DNA of 64,000 bases from assembly GCA_947497755.1 (NCBI GenBank), contig CANMHT010000001.1, forward strand, positions 434,001-498,000, written 5' to 3'. Within the stretch, counting starts at the first letter, position 1, and the number at the start of each line of letters is the position of its first letter. Below the pieces are notes generated by a model. That model was not told the origin of the DNA, did no database searches, and saw only the letters and a list, made by a program, of their open reading frames with translations. This DNA comes from an uncultured Polaribacter sp. (lineage in GTDB: Bacteria; Bacteroidota; Bacteroidia; Flavobacteriales; Flavobacteriaceae). Shown here piece by piece: positions 1 through 6,902 of the stretch. The position numbers were made by a program, and so were the translations under genes.

Positions 1-346
1 AATTATATATGTTGTGTGCTGTTTTTTTATTTAATTCCGTAGCAATTTTTTTTACAGTCTTCATATTTATTCCACTTATATCTAAAGATATTATTTTATT
101 ATCAACTTCAATTTTTAATGAAGGATTCTTTTTTATTGAATTTCCGCCAACTGCAGAAGGTTCAAGTAATAAAGCAATAAAACTTAAAATTGTTCCTAGC
201 CAACTAGCTTTATTTTTTTCGATTTGAACTTTGGTGATTTTATTTCTTTCAAATACTCCGCAGTTTTTCAATTGAGATAAATCAATTATCTCAATAGTCT
301 CTTTATCAATATCAATTGATAATTGTGGGGTTTTTCTCAATAGCAT
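1..346 (-). CDS. Hypothetical protein, 3' end outside window
   Basis: The minus strand is open from an ATG at 344-346 to the left edge, about 115 codons (begins MLLRKTPQLSID). The middle has a short hydrophobic stretch (WLGTILSFIALLLEP) flanked by charged segments, so one membrane-associated helix is possible. I do not recognise the family. It precedes an attC-like junction at 371-507 and is probably one more member of the cassette array. An open reading frame on the opposite strand at 9-227 is its antisense shadow. Confidence 0.6.
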   Translation of the reverse strand, partial: MLLRKTPQLSIDIDKETIEIIDLSQLKNCGVFERNKITKVQIEKNKASWLGTILSFIALLLEPSAVGGNSIKKNPSLKIEVDNKIISLDISGINMKTVKKIATELNKKTAHNIYN

Positions 347-370
347 TTTTCACTTAGTTTGATTCAACTT

Positions 371-507
371 GCGCACAACGGTTCGTATAAGAATAGCGGG
401 GTTTTGTGTCCGAGGATTTTCCGCAAGAAAATCGGAGTGACCAAATACGCACTAACCTTTTGATTTAAGATTAAACTTAAGCATTATTTTTATACAATGT
501 TGTGTGT
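371..507 (-). repeat. attC-like cassette junction A
   Basis: An imperfect palindrome between two minus-strand genes. On the plus strand the left end is GCGCACAAC (371-379) followed by GGTTCGTATAAGAATAG. The right end is TTATACAATG joined to TTGTGTGT (499-507). GTATAAGAATAG in the left arm matches the reverse complement of the right arm, GTATAAAAATAA, except for two G/A differences, which would be G-T pairs if the plus strand folds. The outer AAC...GTT ends resemble the R'' and R' boxes of integron attC sites. The assignment as a recombination site is inference. Confidence 0.55.
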
Positions 508-514
508 AGTTATT

Positions 515-1063
515 TTATTTATGTAAATCCGATTTTAATATAACAAATCCATTTGTATGGCTTACAGGTATTAAACTATCATTTTTTCTTAAGTAAATAG
601 TGTCAATTACAAAATTCTTTGATAATTCATAATTCTGAAATAATTTTAAAGTGTCATTTTTTATAACATATTTTCCTTTATATATATCAGAATGATCTCC
701 TGCCCATTGTTTTAATTTAAATCTTCCGTTTTTCTTTAAATTCAGAGTGTAGTTGTGATTTTCTTCAGCTTGCAATATAGTTTTTGATTCAAATTTTTCA
801 ATGTTCCAGAATAGGACTAAAGTCAGAAACAAAACTACAGTTATCCAAACTGATGATTTATCAAATTTCTTTTTCTCGTATTTTACCTCTTGGCTATTCA
901 GGTATAATTCATAAATCAATAATAATGTATATATAATGGATAACCCAAAAAAATAAATTGAGTTTATTAATCCAACCGTATAGGTTTCATAAAATGGAAA
1001 GTATTGGTAAACTCCTATTAAACCAGTTATTGTTAAGAAAACTAAAATATTAAATCGTTTCAT
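515..1063 (-). CDS. Hypothetical membrane protein
   Basis: 182 residues, family not recognised. The N-terminal half has three likely membrane helices (about residues 7-24, 31-52 and 72-88). The C-terminal third is polar and beta-rich (YTLNLKKNGRFKLKQW, then DTLKLFQNY), which suggests a small domain on one face of the membrane. The gene is bounded by a perfect 9-base inverted repeat, GTTGTGTGT at 499-507 and ACACACAAC near 1132-1140, so it looks like a self-contained cassette. Start at 1063 is the first ATG (MKRFNILVFL). Confidence 0.6.
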   Translation of the reverse strand: MKRFNILVFLTITGLIGVYQYFPFYETYTVGLINSIYFFGLSIIYTLLLIYELYLNSQEVKYEKKKFDKSSVWITVVLFLTLVLFWNIEKFESKTILQAEENHNYTLNLKKNGRFKLKQWAGDHSDIYKGKYVIKNDTLKLFQNYELSKNFVIDTIYLRKNDSLIPVSHTNGFVILKSDLHK

Positions 1064-1131
1064 TTATTCAGCTTACATGTTAATTCTCCTATTATCATAA
1101 TTTATTTATTATTGAAGGATTTTGGTAATTA

Positions 1132-1189
1132 CACACAACGGTTTGGCTAAGCTGTGTTTTAATACAGTTTAGGTTTTGTTGTTATTTAT
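1132..1189 (-). repeat. attC-like cassette junction B (short form)
   Basis: The shortest junction, about 58 bases. ACACACAAC is followed by the left arm TTTGGCTAAGCTGTG, then a short loop, then TACAGTTTAGG and TTTTGTTGTTATTTAT. CTAAGCTGTG and the complement of the right arm (CTAAACTGTA) pair with G-T wobbles on the plus strand. The stop codon of the next gene (1186-1188) lies inside the right-hand core box GTTATTTAT (1181-1189). Its size fits the lower end of known attC sites. Exact left end uncertain by one base. Confidence 0.5.
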
Positions 1190-2373
1190 TTCCATTTTTG
1201 CTTTGAACGTTCGTAAAGAGTTCGCTCGTCAATATCCAATAGCTCTAAGTTATCCTCAACAAAATTCACATATTTCTTAGCCTTCTTTAGCTCACCTATC
1301 TCATGAAAAGCCAACCCGACATAAATTGATGCCGCAAGCGTCTGACTATTCGGGAAATTGAAATCTATATCATTAATCAATAGATTCTTACCTTCTTCAT
1401 ATTTGCTGGTTTCAATTAAAACAGACCCTCTGGTACCTCTTATATATTCCGTGTTAGGGTCAATTTTGTAAGCCAATTCAGAGTACTTATCTGCTTTACT
1501 CAAATTATTAACTAGTAAATATTCCCATGCAATTCCATTGTAGATGTAAGTCTTAAAAGATTTGAATGGTTCTTCCTCAACCAAAGGCAATAACTCTTCC
1601 ATCAGTTCGATTGCTTTTTCAAAGTTGCCCAATTTCATATGGGCTATGCTTAAATTGACATTAGCGGTTTTCGATTCTACTGCCTTCCTTTGAAAATTCT
1701 CATAAATTGCAATGGCCTCTTGGTACTTCTTGGATTCAAATAGTTCAAATGCATCCAATAATTCGTTAACAGAGCTTAATTCTATCAACTGAGATTTTTT
1801 ACGGAATGGAATTCTTAAAAGTGATAAACCATCTGAGTAAATCCTTAATCCTTGATAGCTAGAGTAATACGGTATCAAGACAGACCCCCCAATTATTAAG
1901 TTCGAAATAACAATAGCTGACGAAAGTTGAATTCCATTTGAAGCTTCGGTTGAGAAGTTAAAGGCTAGTAACAATACAGACGCAACAAAAAAGTTGGTTA
2001 GAAAACCTCCTGAGATATAACACAGAAGTTTTAATCGTATTAGGTTCAAATTATCAAAAGCGGCATATGCAAGCCCAGAATTGAAATTGGAGTTCAAAAT
2101 AATCTTAACTCCCATAAACTTAGTTTCACTAACCTTGTGTCCTTTACCAAGCACCATTCGTCTTGGTGTTCCACCTACAAATCTAGCAAATAGAAGGTGT
2201 CCAATTTCGTGAATGAGAACAGCTAGTTTTAAGCCAATCAAGAAGATCACAAGGTTTAATCCAATGTTTGCAAGTTTTGAGAATTCAGCTCCAATTAAGG
2301 CAAAGAAAATTGCCACAGCCAAGGTTATCCAGTAACCTTTGGGAATGATCGTGAAGAGTATTTTCTTATTCAA
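1186..2373 (-). CDS. M50-family site-2-like metalloprotease with TPR tail
   Basis: 395 residues. The N-terminal half carries several membrane helices and the zinc motif HEIGH (about residues 55-59), which in M50 proteases supplies two His ligands and the catalytic Glu. A later SDG (IPYYSSYQGLRIYSDG, about residue 175) can supply the third ligand. The C-terminal half (about 200-395) is soluble and helical, with tetratricopeptide-like repeats (FELFESKKYQEAIAIY, HMKLGNFEKAIELMEE). M50 enzymes cut substrates inside the membrane; the target is unknown. It lies in the cassette array, bounded by GTTATTTAT and ATACATAAC (8 of 9 complementary), and is the largest cassette gene apart from the similar-sized 4686-5843. 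Confidence 0.75.
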   Translation of the reverse strand: MNKKILFTIIPKGYWITLAVAIFFALIGAEFSKLANIGLNLVIFLIGLKLAVLIHEIGHLLFARFVGGTPRRMVLGKGHKVSETKFMGVKIILNSNFNSGLAYAAFDNLNLIRLKLLCYISGGFLTNFFVASVLLLAFNFSTEASNGIQLSSAIVISNLIIGGSVLIPYYSSYQGLRIYSDGLSLLRIPFRKKSQLIELSSVNELLDAFELFESKKYQEAIAIYENFQRKAVESKTANVNLSIAHMKLGNFEKAIELMEELLPLVEEEPFKSFKTYIYNGIAWEYLLVNNLSKADKYSELAYKIDPNTEYIRGTRGSVLIETSKYEEGKNLLINDIDFNFPNSQTLAASIYVGLAFHEIGELKKAKKYVNFVEDNLELLDIDERTLYERSKQKWK

Positions 2374-2402
2374 ATTTTCGGTTTTTTATTTGCCTTTCGG
2401 TG

Positions 2403-2537
2403 ATACATAACGGTCTTGGCTAAGAGTAGTTGCGTAAATTTAACAATAAATTATATAAGTGTATACTTGGCTGAAATTCCGTAGAAATTTTCAAAGCAGG
2501 CGAGAACAAGCAATTACTTATAGTCATTGTTGTGGAT
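2403..2537 (-). repeat. attC-like cassette junction C
   Basis: ATACATAAC (2403-2411) is followed by the left arm GGTCTTGGCTAAGAGTAGTTGC. The right arm is GCAATTACTTATAGTCATTG joined to TTGTGGAT (core 2529-2537). GCTAAGAGTAGTTGC against the reverse-complemented right arm ACTATAAGTAATTGC gives 11 identities, three G/A differences (wobble pairs on the plus strand) and one mismatch. The C-terminal codons of the following gene (HNNDYK and stop) are encoded by the right arm. Confidence 0.55.
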
Positions 2538-3116
2538 AGTATTTATTTTAAATTTTTCACTTTCAATTAATTTAGTCAATCTTCCTTTCCATCCAAAATC
2601 ATCATTTTTGTGTTCAAGTAATGATTTAATGGAACTTATTACTTTTTCTGATGCACCTTTAGAGCCTTCAGGTCCTCTTGCGCTATGATGTTTAGCCATT
2701 TCCATAGGTGAATAATTGACTTTAAATCCGTTATTCAGAATTTCCTCAGCTTTTATTTCAAATTCACTGTCAATAATTGAAAGTACAGATAGAATTTGCG
2801 GACTAATCCAAGAACCTTTTTTTAACCTATTCCATAATTCAGGAATTAATTTCTTTTGCTCCGTTTGCTCCAATTTAAAAGATGCCATAATTGCAACTAA
2901 ATGAGGTCTCCAATCTTCGTTATTCAGTAGTTTATGAATTCCTTCAATAATTAACCCTTGGTCAATTCCATCACAAATGATGTCAAGCCTCTCTAAACTC
3001 TTATTCAGGTTCCATTCAGCAGGTTCATTATTATCATTATTAAGTCCCATTAAAGGCAAGTGATTTGGATGTCCATTCCAAAAATCTTTAAATATTCCAA
3101 AGTCTAATTCACTCAT
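2514..3116 (-). CDS. Hypothetical protein (helical, soluble)
   Basis: 200 residues with no signal peptide or membrane helix. The sequence is Trp-rich near both ends and probably helical in the middle (residues 40-150, leucine-rich, HEAT-like in appearance but not assignable). Conspicuous segments are FWNGHPNHLPLMG near the start and MAKHHSARGPEGSKGA near residue 145. I do not recognise a family. The last six codons lie inside the attC-like arm at 2514-2531, so the C-terminus would change if the cassette moved. Bounded by GTTGTGGAT and AAGCACAAC (CACAAC shared). Confidence 0.55.
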   Translation of the reverse strand: MSELDFGIFKDFWNGHPNHLPLMGLNNDNNEPAEWNLNKSLERLDIICDGIDQGLIIEGIHKLLNNEDWRPHLVAIMASFKLEQTEQKKLIPELWNRLKKGSWISPQILSVLSIIDSEFEIKAEEILNNGFKVNYSPMEMAKHHSARGPEGSKGASEKVISSIKSLLEHKNDDFGWKGRLTKLIESEKFKINTIHNNDYK

Positions 3117-3127
3117 TTTATCATATT

Positions 3128-3320
3128 AAGCACAACAGCTCAGGCTATGCGTAGTGCGGATGTCTGAAAGCGATAGTTTCGGACTTAGTACGGTACTTAG
3201 CGAGCCTTTTGTTTATTGGTTAAATTTCTGTTTACTAATATATAAATTGCGAGCGGTTTTCTTGTAATTACCTTTAGGTTAGCACCAAAACCCGCATTAC
3301 GTATAGTCATTGTTAGGGCA
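3128..3320 (-). repeat. attC-like cassette junction D (best palindrome)
   Basis: The clearest site. Left arm GCTATGCGTAGTGCGG (3144-3159) and right arm CCGCATTACGTATAGT (3292-3307) form a 16-base stem with 13 Watson-Crick pairs and three G-T pairs if the plus strand folds. On the minus strand the same three positions are A-C mismatches. Outer boxes are AAGCACAAC (3128-3136) and GTTAGGGCA (3312-3320). The stem is separated from the left box by six to seven unpaired bases, as in attC spacers. The 130-base interior has no gene. Confidence 0.6.
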
Positions 3321-3909
3321 CATATTTTTTTATTAATCTCCATTTTTCATCTCGTCTATCAAGTCCTAAAAAACCTTCTGAAAGACTCCAATAAATCTTT
3401 TCCACGTAATTATCTCTTTTGCTATATCTACCGTCTGATTTTAAGATCTTAACATCGTTATATATTTTATCCTCGATTTCCAATGACGAAATCGGAATAC
3501 TGTCAAATCGGTTCAAGCTTAAAGGGTTCAGGTTAGCACCATAAAACTTAGAGCCTTTCATAGTAATTCCAAAGTTTATATAAGTTTCTCCATCTTTTGA
3601 TTTTACAATACTTACCAATCCTTTACCTTCAAGGTATCGGTCGTGATTCGGGTCAGTCGTTTTTGTTACAATTTGATAACCCTCACAATCATCTGATGAA
3701 AAGGACAAAGGGTCATAACAACCATTAAATCTCCGTAATTCTTTGATGAAAATTGTATCCTTTCTATTTAAGTCAGATTTAAGTATTAAAATCTCTTCTC
3801 CATTATAAGGAATATAGGTCAAATCATTTTTGTCAATTCGATAATTTCTACCGCAGGAAACAAATATGAATCCTATAATAATAATCAAGATGAACTTCAG
3901 TTTTTTCAT
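3313..3909 (-). CDS. Hypothetical lipoprotein
   Basis: 198 residues. It begins with a lipoprotein signal: MKKLKF, a hydrophobic run, then FVSCGR with the lipobox Cys at about residue 19. The mature part is polar and probably beta-rich, with no family I recognise; it contains a paired-Cys segment (GCYDPLSFSSDDCEGY, residues 63-78). It should sit on an envelope membrane. The cassette boundaries are a perfect 9-base inverted repeat, GTTAGGGCA (3312-3320) and TGCCCTAAC (3913-3921), and the TAA stop is formed by the core box itself. Confidence 0.6.
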   Translation of the reverse strand: MKKLKFILIIIIGFIFVSCGRNYRIDKNDLTYIPYNGEEILILKSDLNRKDTIFIKELRRFNGCYDPLSFSSDDCEGYQIVTKTTDPNHDRYLEGKGLVSIVKSKDGETYINFGITMKGSKFYGANLNPLSLNRFDSIPISSLEIEDKIYNDVKILKSDGRYSKRDNYVEKIYWSLSEGFLGLDRRDEKWRLIKKYVP

Positions 3910-3912
3910 ATA

Positions 3913-4019
3913 TGCCCTAACGGTTTAAGCTATGATTTTGCATAGAAATCTGCCGATTGATTTGTTAAATTTATCCTTTTTGTTCCAATACACAATGAAT
4001 TATAGTCATTGTTGTGCAT
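3913..4019 (-). repeat. attC-like cassette junction E
   Basis: TGCCCTAAC (3913-3921) is followed by GGTTTAAGCTATG. The right arm is TTATAGTCATTG joined to TTGTGCAT (core 4011-4019). AAGCTAT pairs with ATAGT with one G-T wobble on the plus strand. The right arm TATAGTCATTG is shared almost unchanged with junctions C and D. About 107 bases long, within the range of known attC sites. Confidence 0.5.
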
Positions 4020-4559
4020 TTATTTATTTTTCTTTCCAAAAGCAATTTCAAAAGAAGAATAACCTTTAGCTTTCAATTTCATTTTCTCTAAAAGATATTT
4101 ATTTTCATTCTTGTATTTATTGTTCTGAAAATGATTTAAGATTTTAATTAAGTCATTATAATTCCATTCTTTTCTTTTGTTAACTAAATGAGTGCTTTCT
4201 GGAAGAAAAATTTTCAGATAATATTCAACATTTCCTCTTCCATATCCTTGCGATTTAATTTTTATTGAAGTATTTTCAATTTTATCCGATTCGCTCCAAC
4301 CTCTGTTAATTTTTGTTCCTTCTATTATAATGTTTCCTTTGTTTATTTCAATCCGATTTATAGCATTTCTAACCATAAAATGAGTGATTATTGCCCATAT
4401 AATTGCGTAACCAACTATCATAAAGAGAATTAAGTTCAAGTCAGTCAATTTAAAACCAACCAATGATATAATTGTAACTGTGATAACTGGTGAGAAAAAT
4501 TCGGTTTTGAATCTTTCGAAATAGTTTTTGCTTTTTACTGTTTTATATTCTATTTCCAT
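4020..4559 (-). CDS. Hypothetical membrane protein, PH-like tail possible
   Basis: I choose the ATG at 4557-4559 (MEIEYKTVKSKNYF, 179 residues). An upstream in-frame ATG at 4616 would place the first 19 residues inside the attC-like arm, and a TATATTTG element sits just upstream of the chosen start. Two membrane helices occupy about residues 22-60, followed by a basic beta-rich domain (GNIIIEGTKINRGW, YYLKIFLPESTHLV) reminiscent of bacterial PH domains; that resemblance is weak. It lies between junctions E and F, whose outer boxes match over only ACAAC. Confidence 0.5.
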   Translation of the reverse strand: MEIEYKTVKSKNYFERFKTEFFSPVITVTIISLVGFKLTDLNLILFMIVGYAIIWAIITHFMVRNAINRIEINKGNIIIEGTKINRGWSESDKIENTSIKIKSQGYGRGNVEYYLKIFLPESTHLVNKRKEWNYNDLIKILNHFQNNKYKNENKYLLEKMKLKAKGYSSFEIAFGKKNK

Positions 4560-4571
4560 TTTTCTCAAATA

Positions 4572-4705
4572 TACTACAACGGTCTCGTATAAGAATAGTA
4601 GCGGTTTTTTAAGCATTAAATTTTCAGCTAAACACAGACCTTTTTTTATTATTTCATTTCGTTTTAGCGATTAAACCGCTATTCTTCATATACGTTTTTT
4701 GCGAC
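4572..4705 (-). repeat. attC-like cassette junction F
   Basis: TACTACAAC (4572-4580) is followed by GGTCTCGTATAAGAATAGTAGCGG. The right arm is AAACCGCTATTCTT (4673-4686), then CATATACGTTTTTTGCGAC. AAGAATAG and CGGTTT of the left arm are fully complementary to the right arm, with TAG left over as a three-base bulge. The left arm closely matches that of junction A (GTATAAGAATAG). The right core (GTTTTTTGC) is atypical. Confidence 0.5.
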
Positions 4706-5843
4706 TGTTATTTTCATTCCAATCCACTTTTATTATTTTATTTCCGTCTATTATCAAAACAGAAACTTCTCTATAAAGTCCTTTTCCATAATGGTCTAAA
4801 TTCATTAAAATGTAATTCCCATATTGTTTGGTAATTGGATTGTGTGTATATAAATTATTAAAAAATAAAGGATTTACAATCTCAATTTCGTTGTTTTTAA
4901 TTTCTGCAAGAAAAGTTAAGTCAGAAAGATGAACTATAAATAACTCTTTGTTTTGGTATTTGAAAGATGAGAATATTTGAACTCCATAAAAATCAAATTT
5001 TTTCTTGTAAGCATTCGATTTGTCAACATAACCTAAAGCCTCACCATTTACTGTTTTCCTGATTTCACTTGGTTTTGCTAAAGTCAATCTTCTTGGGTTA
5101 GCTATAGTCTTAATTTCAGTCGAACCACCACCGTGTCCCAAATGAGCCAAGACATTATATCCATTTTTGTCTTTAATAATTGAATTAGCACAAGTAGATT
5201 CGGTGAAAAATGTTTTTGAAGATTTTTTTTCGAAGAAATAAATTGTTCCACCCCATTCACCGTGACAATCTTTGTAAACAATGAATTCATCATCTTCAAA
5301 TAGTTTAGGTTGATTTTTTAAAGGAAAATAGCCTTTATGTTTTATCCATTTATTTCCATTCCATTTATAAATTGAATTACCAGATAATGCTCTTAATTGT
5401 TTGTCGATAATCCAATGATATTTGAACTTTTTAGTATTTAGTTTATCCTCAAGTTTTGTGTCTCTTTCAAAACTATCAAGTTTAAAACAAGCAAACTTAC
5501 CATTCTCGAATAAGGAAATCAGTGAATTTTCATATATAACTGAAAATGATTTGGGGAAATTTTTAACGTAATCTTTACCTTCTTCATACTTCTCTGCGAA
5601 ATATGGATTTTTAACGACAATATGAGTTGTATCGAATTCTACAAAATTTTTGCTGATAGAAACATTGAATTTTTCTTTAAATGGACTCGTGTAGAGACTA
5701 TCTCGAGTAATTGTGATTTTATCCCAACTTTGTTTCTGAAAATAATTCATGAGCTGTTTTTCAAAATTCAGTTGCTTGTTTTGAGCAGAAACCGAAATCG
5801 AAAATCCTAAAATTAATATTGTGTACAAGAGTTTCTTCATCAT
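4686..5843 (-). CDS. Hypothetical secreted protein
   Basis: 385 residues with a clear signal peptide (MMKKLLYTILILGFSISVSAQ, cut after AQ), so exported to the periplasm or beyond. The mature part is polar, mixed alpha/beta and ends in a basic tail (NNSRKKRI) whose codons lie in the junction F arm. Segments such as NGNKWIKHKGYFPL, CHGEWGGTIYFFEK and HLGHGGGSTE suggest a repeated beta-propeller-like fold, but I cannot name a family. Its outer repeats share GCGAC (4701-4705) and GTCGC (5845-5849). Confidence 0.6.
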   Translation of the reverse strand: MMKKLLYTILILGFSISVSAQNKQLNFEKQLMNYFQKQSWDKITITRDSLYTSPFKEKFNVSISKNFVEFDTTHIVVKNPYFAEKYEEGKDYVKNFPKSFSVIYENSLISLFENGKFACFKLDSFERDTKLEDKLNTKKFKYHWIIDKQLRALSGNSIYKWNGNKWIKHKGYFPLKNQPKLFEDDEFIVYKDCHGEWGGTIYFFEKKSSKTFFTESTCANSIIKDKNGYNVLAHLGHGGGSTEIKTIANPRRLTLAKPSEIRKTVNGEALGYVDKSNAYKKKFDFYGVQIFSSFKYQNKELFIVHLSDLTFLAEIKNNEIEIVNPLFFNNLYTHNPITKQYGNYILMNLDHYGKGLYREVSVLIIDGNKIIKVDWNENNSRKKRI

Positions 5844-5844
5844 T

Positions 5845-5964
5845 GTCGCTAAGGTTTAGTTTATGGTGTGATAGCGGATTTCTACTCACTAACTTTTTAG
5901 TCTGGCGCTGACCTTTTTTTATATTTATACTGTTGTTTTATTACTTATACACATTGTTGGCAAC
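5845..5964 (-). repeat. attC-like cassette junction G (degenerate)
   Basis: GTCGCTAAGG (5845-5854), then TTTAGTTTATGGTGTGATAGCGG; the right arm is ACTTATACACATTG joined to TTGGCAAC (core 5956-5964). The arms pair poorly and AAGG replaces the usual AACGG, so this copy may be decayed. The right arm and core still fit the series. Confidence 0.4.
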
Positions 5965-5971
5965 TGTGTTT

Positions 5972-6523
5972 TTATTTTATTATTTTAATTCCTTTTGTTA
6001 CATCTTTAAAAAATGATTCCAACTCATTTTTTGTGCTATCAATCAATTCCACTTTTTGAATTTCATTCCGATTGAGATCAAACATTCTACTTTTCATTCC
6101 TGAATATGATAGATAGCAAATAGTTGAATCAATTTTAAAATCCTCTTCGTAATATGGTTTGTTGTATTCGTAATTTAATTTTTTTACGAATTTGAATTCC
6201 ATATTTCTATTTTTATCAGTCCAATATGTATAATTCAATTTTCCAGTTTCTCCATATAACCAAAAGTCAAATACAATGTAATCAAAGTCTTTGTCGTGAA
6301 ATACCTTTAATTCTCCACCATTAGTAGAATGGTCGTTAAGTTCAAAAGTGTCTGGTGTTCCGAATTTCGCTTTATTTTTCCCAAAATCTTGAAGTAATTC
6401 AAAGTTTTTAAGTTCGGAATCAGTTTTTTCAATTATAGAAGTTTTCGTTTTCTTTTCAGATTTCTGCTTTTCTCCACAAGAGTAAAATCCGATTATTAGA
6501 AAAATAATTAAAATTCTGTTCAT
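5972..6523 (-). CDS. Hypothetical lipoprotein
   Basis: 183 residues. A short lipoprotein signal (MNRILIIFLIIGFYSCG, lipobox Cys at residue 16) is followed by a Lys/Glu-rich linker (EKQKSEKKTKTS) and a polar domain with many aromatic residues (FDYIVFDFWLYG, NYEYNKPYYEEDF). Family not recognised; likely anchored to an envelope membrane. The cassette ends are GTTGGCAAC (5956-5964) and a truncated partner GTTGCCA (6539-6545). Confidence 0.6.
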   Translation of the reverse strand: MNRILIIFLIIGFYSCGEKQKSEKKTKTSIIEKTDSELKNFELLQDFGKNKAKFGTPDTFELNDHSTNGGELKVFHDKDFDYIVFDFWLYGETGKLNYTYWTDKNRNMEFKFVKKLNYEYNKPYYEEDFKIDSTICYLSYSGMKSRMFDLNRNEIQKVELIDSTKNELESFFKDVTKGIKIIK

Positions 6524-6534
6524 AATTTTTCTGA

Positions 6535-6583
6535 CATTGTTGCCAGTAGTATTTTATTTATTCAATAATGATAATATAAAATC
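6535..6583. other. Broken cassette junction
   Basis: GTTGCCA at 6539-6545 is the inverted partner of the box at 5956-5964, but instead of the expected AACGG and palindrome the sequence continues as AT-rich DNA straight into the next gene. No attC-like arm is visible. This looks like a deletion that joined two cassettes, or a worn-out site. Confidence 0.35.
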
Positions 6584-6844
6584 TCAAACTTTCTCGAAAG
6601 CAAAAATGAACGCTAGAATCCCAACAATTAAGGACACAATTTGCAAAATGAAATTAGTCCTGTAGCTATTTAGTTCCTCAATGTTCTTGAATACAATATT
6701 TATATCATCTTTTTTCTTGTCTAAATATTTAATGTCATTCTTAAACGTTTCTTTATAATAATCTAAGATATTGGTTTCAGTGCTTTTTCGTCGATTTTTA
6801 CTTGAATAAGTGTATTCACTTACATCACTACCGTGATTTATCAA
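6584..6844 (-). CDS. C-terminal fragment with membrane helix, probably part of the upstream gene
   Basis: 86 residues from a TTG at 6844, but the same frame is open without a stop from about 6922, inside the end of the upstream gene. It lacks a convincing start. The sequence is a charged, coiled-coil-like stretch (DYYKETFKNDIKYLDKKKDD) ending in one membrane helix (LQIVSLIVGILAFIFAF). Reading the A7 tract at 6915-6921 with one base fewer would continue the 370-residue protein as LKKEITKLNLIINRYKNEF and so on into this fragment. I think the two were one gene of about 470 codons. Confidence 0.5.
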   Translation of the reverse strand: MINHGSDVSEYTYSSKNRRKSTETNILDYYKETFKNDIKYLDKKKDDINIVFKNIEELNSYRTNFILQIVSLIVGILAFIFAFEKV

Positions 6845-6902
6845 AAAGTTTAAAGCTCTATCATTAAATTCATTTTTGTATCTATTGATAATTAGATTTA
6901 GT

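Noticed and set aside
4560..4616. Longer N-terminus (MLKKPLLFLYETVVVYLRK) for the gene at 4020
   Set aside because: It lies in the attC-like left arm, and a TATATTTG element falls between it and the chosen ATG, so it would not be transcribed.
371..5964. Intergenic palindromes as ordinary rho-independent terminators
   Set aside because: Most have no T run after the stem, loops of up to 130 bases and wobble pairs that favour the non-transcribed strand. Flanking-box complementarity is not explained by termination.
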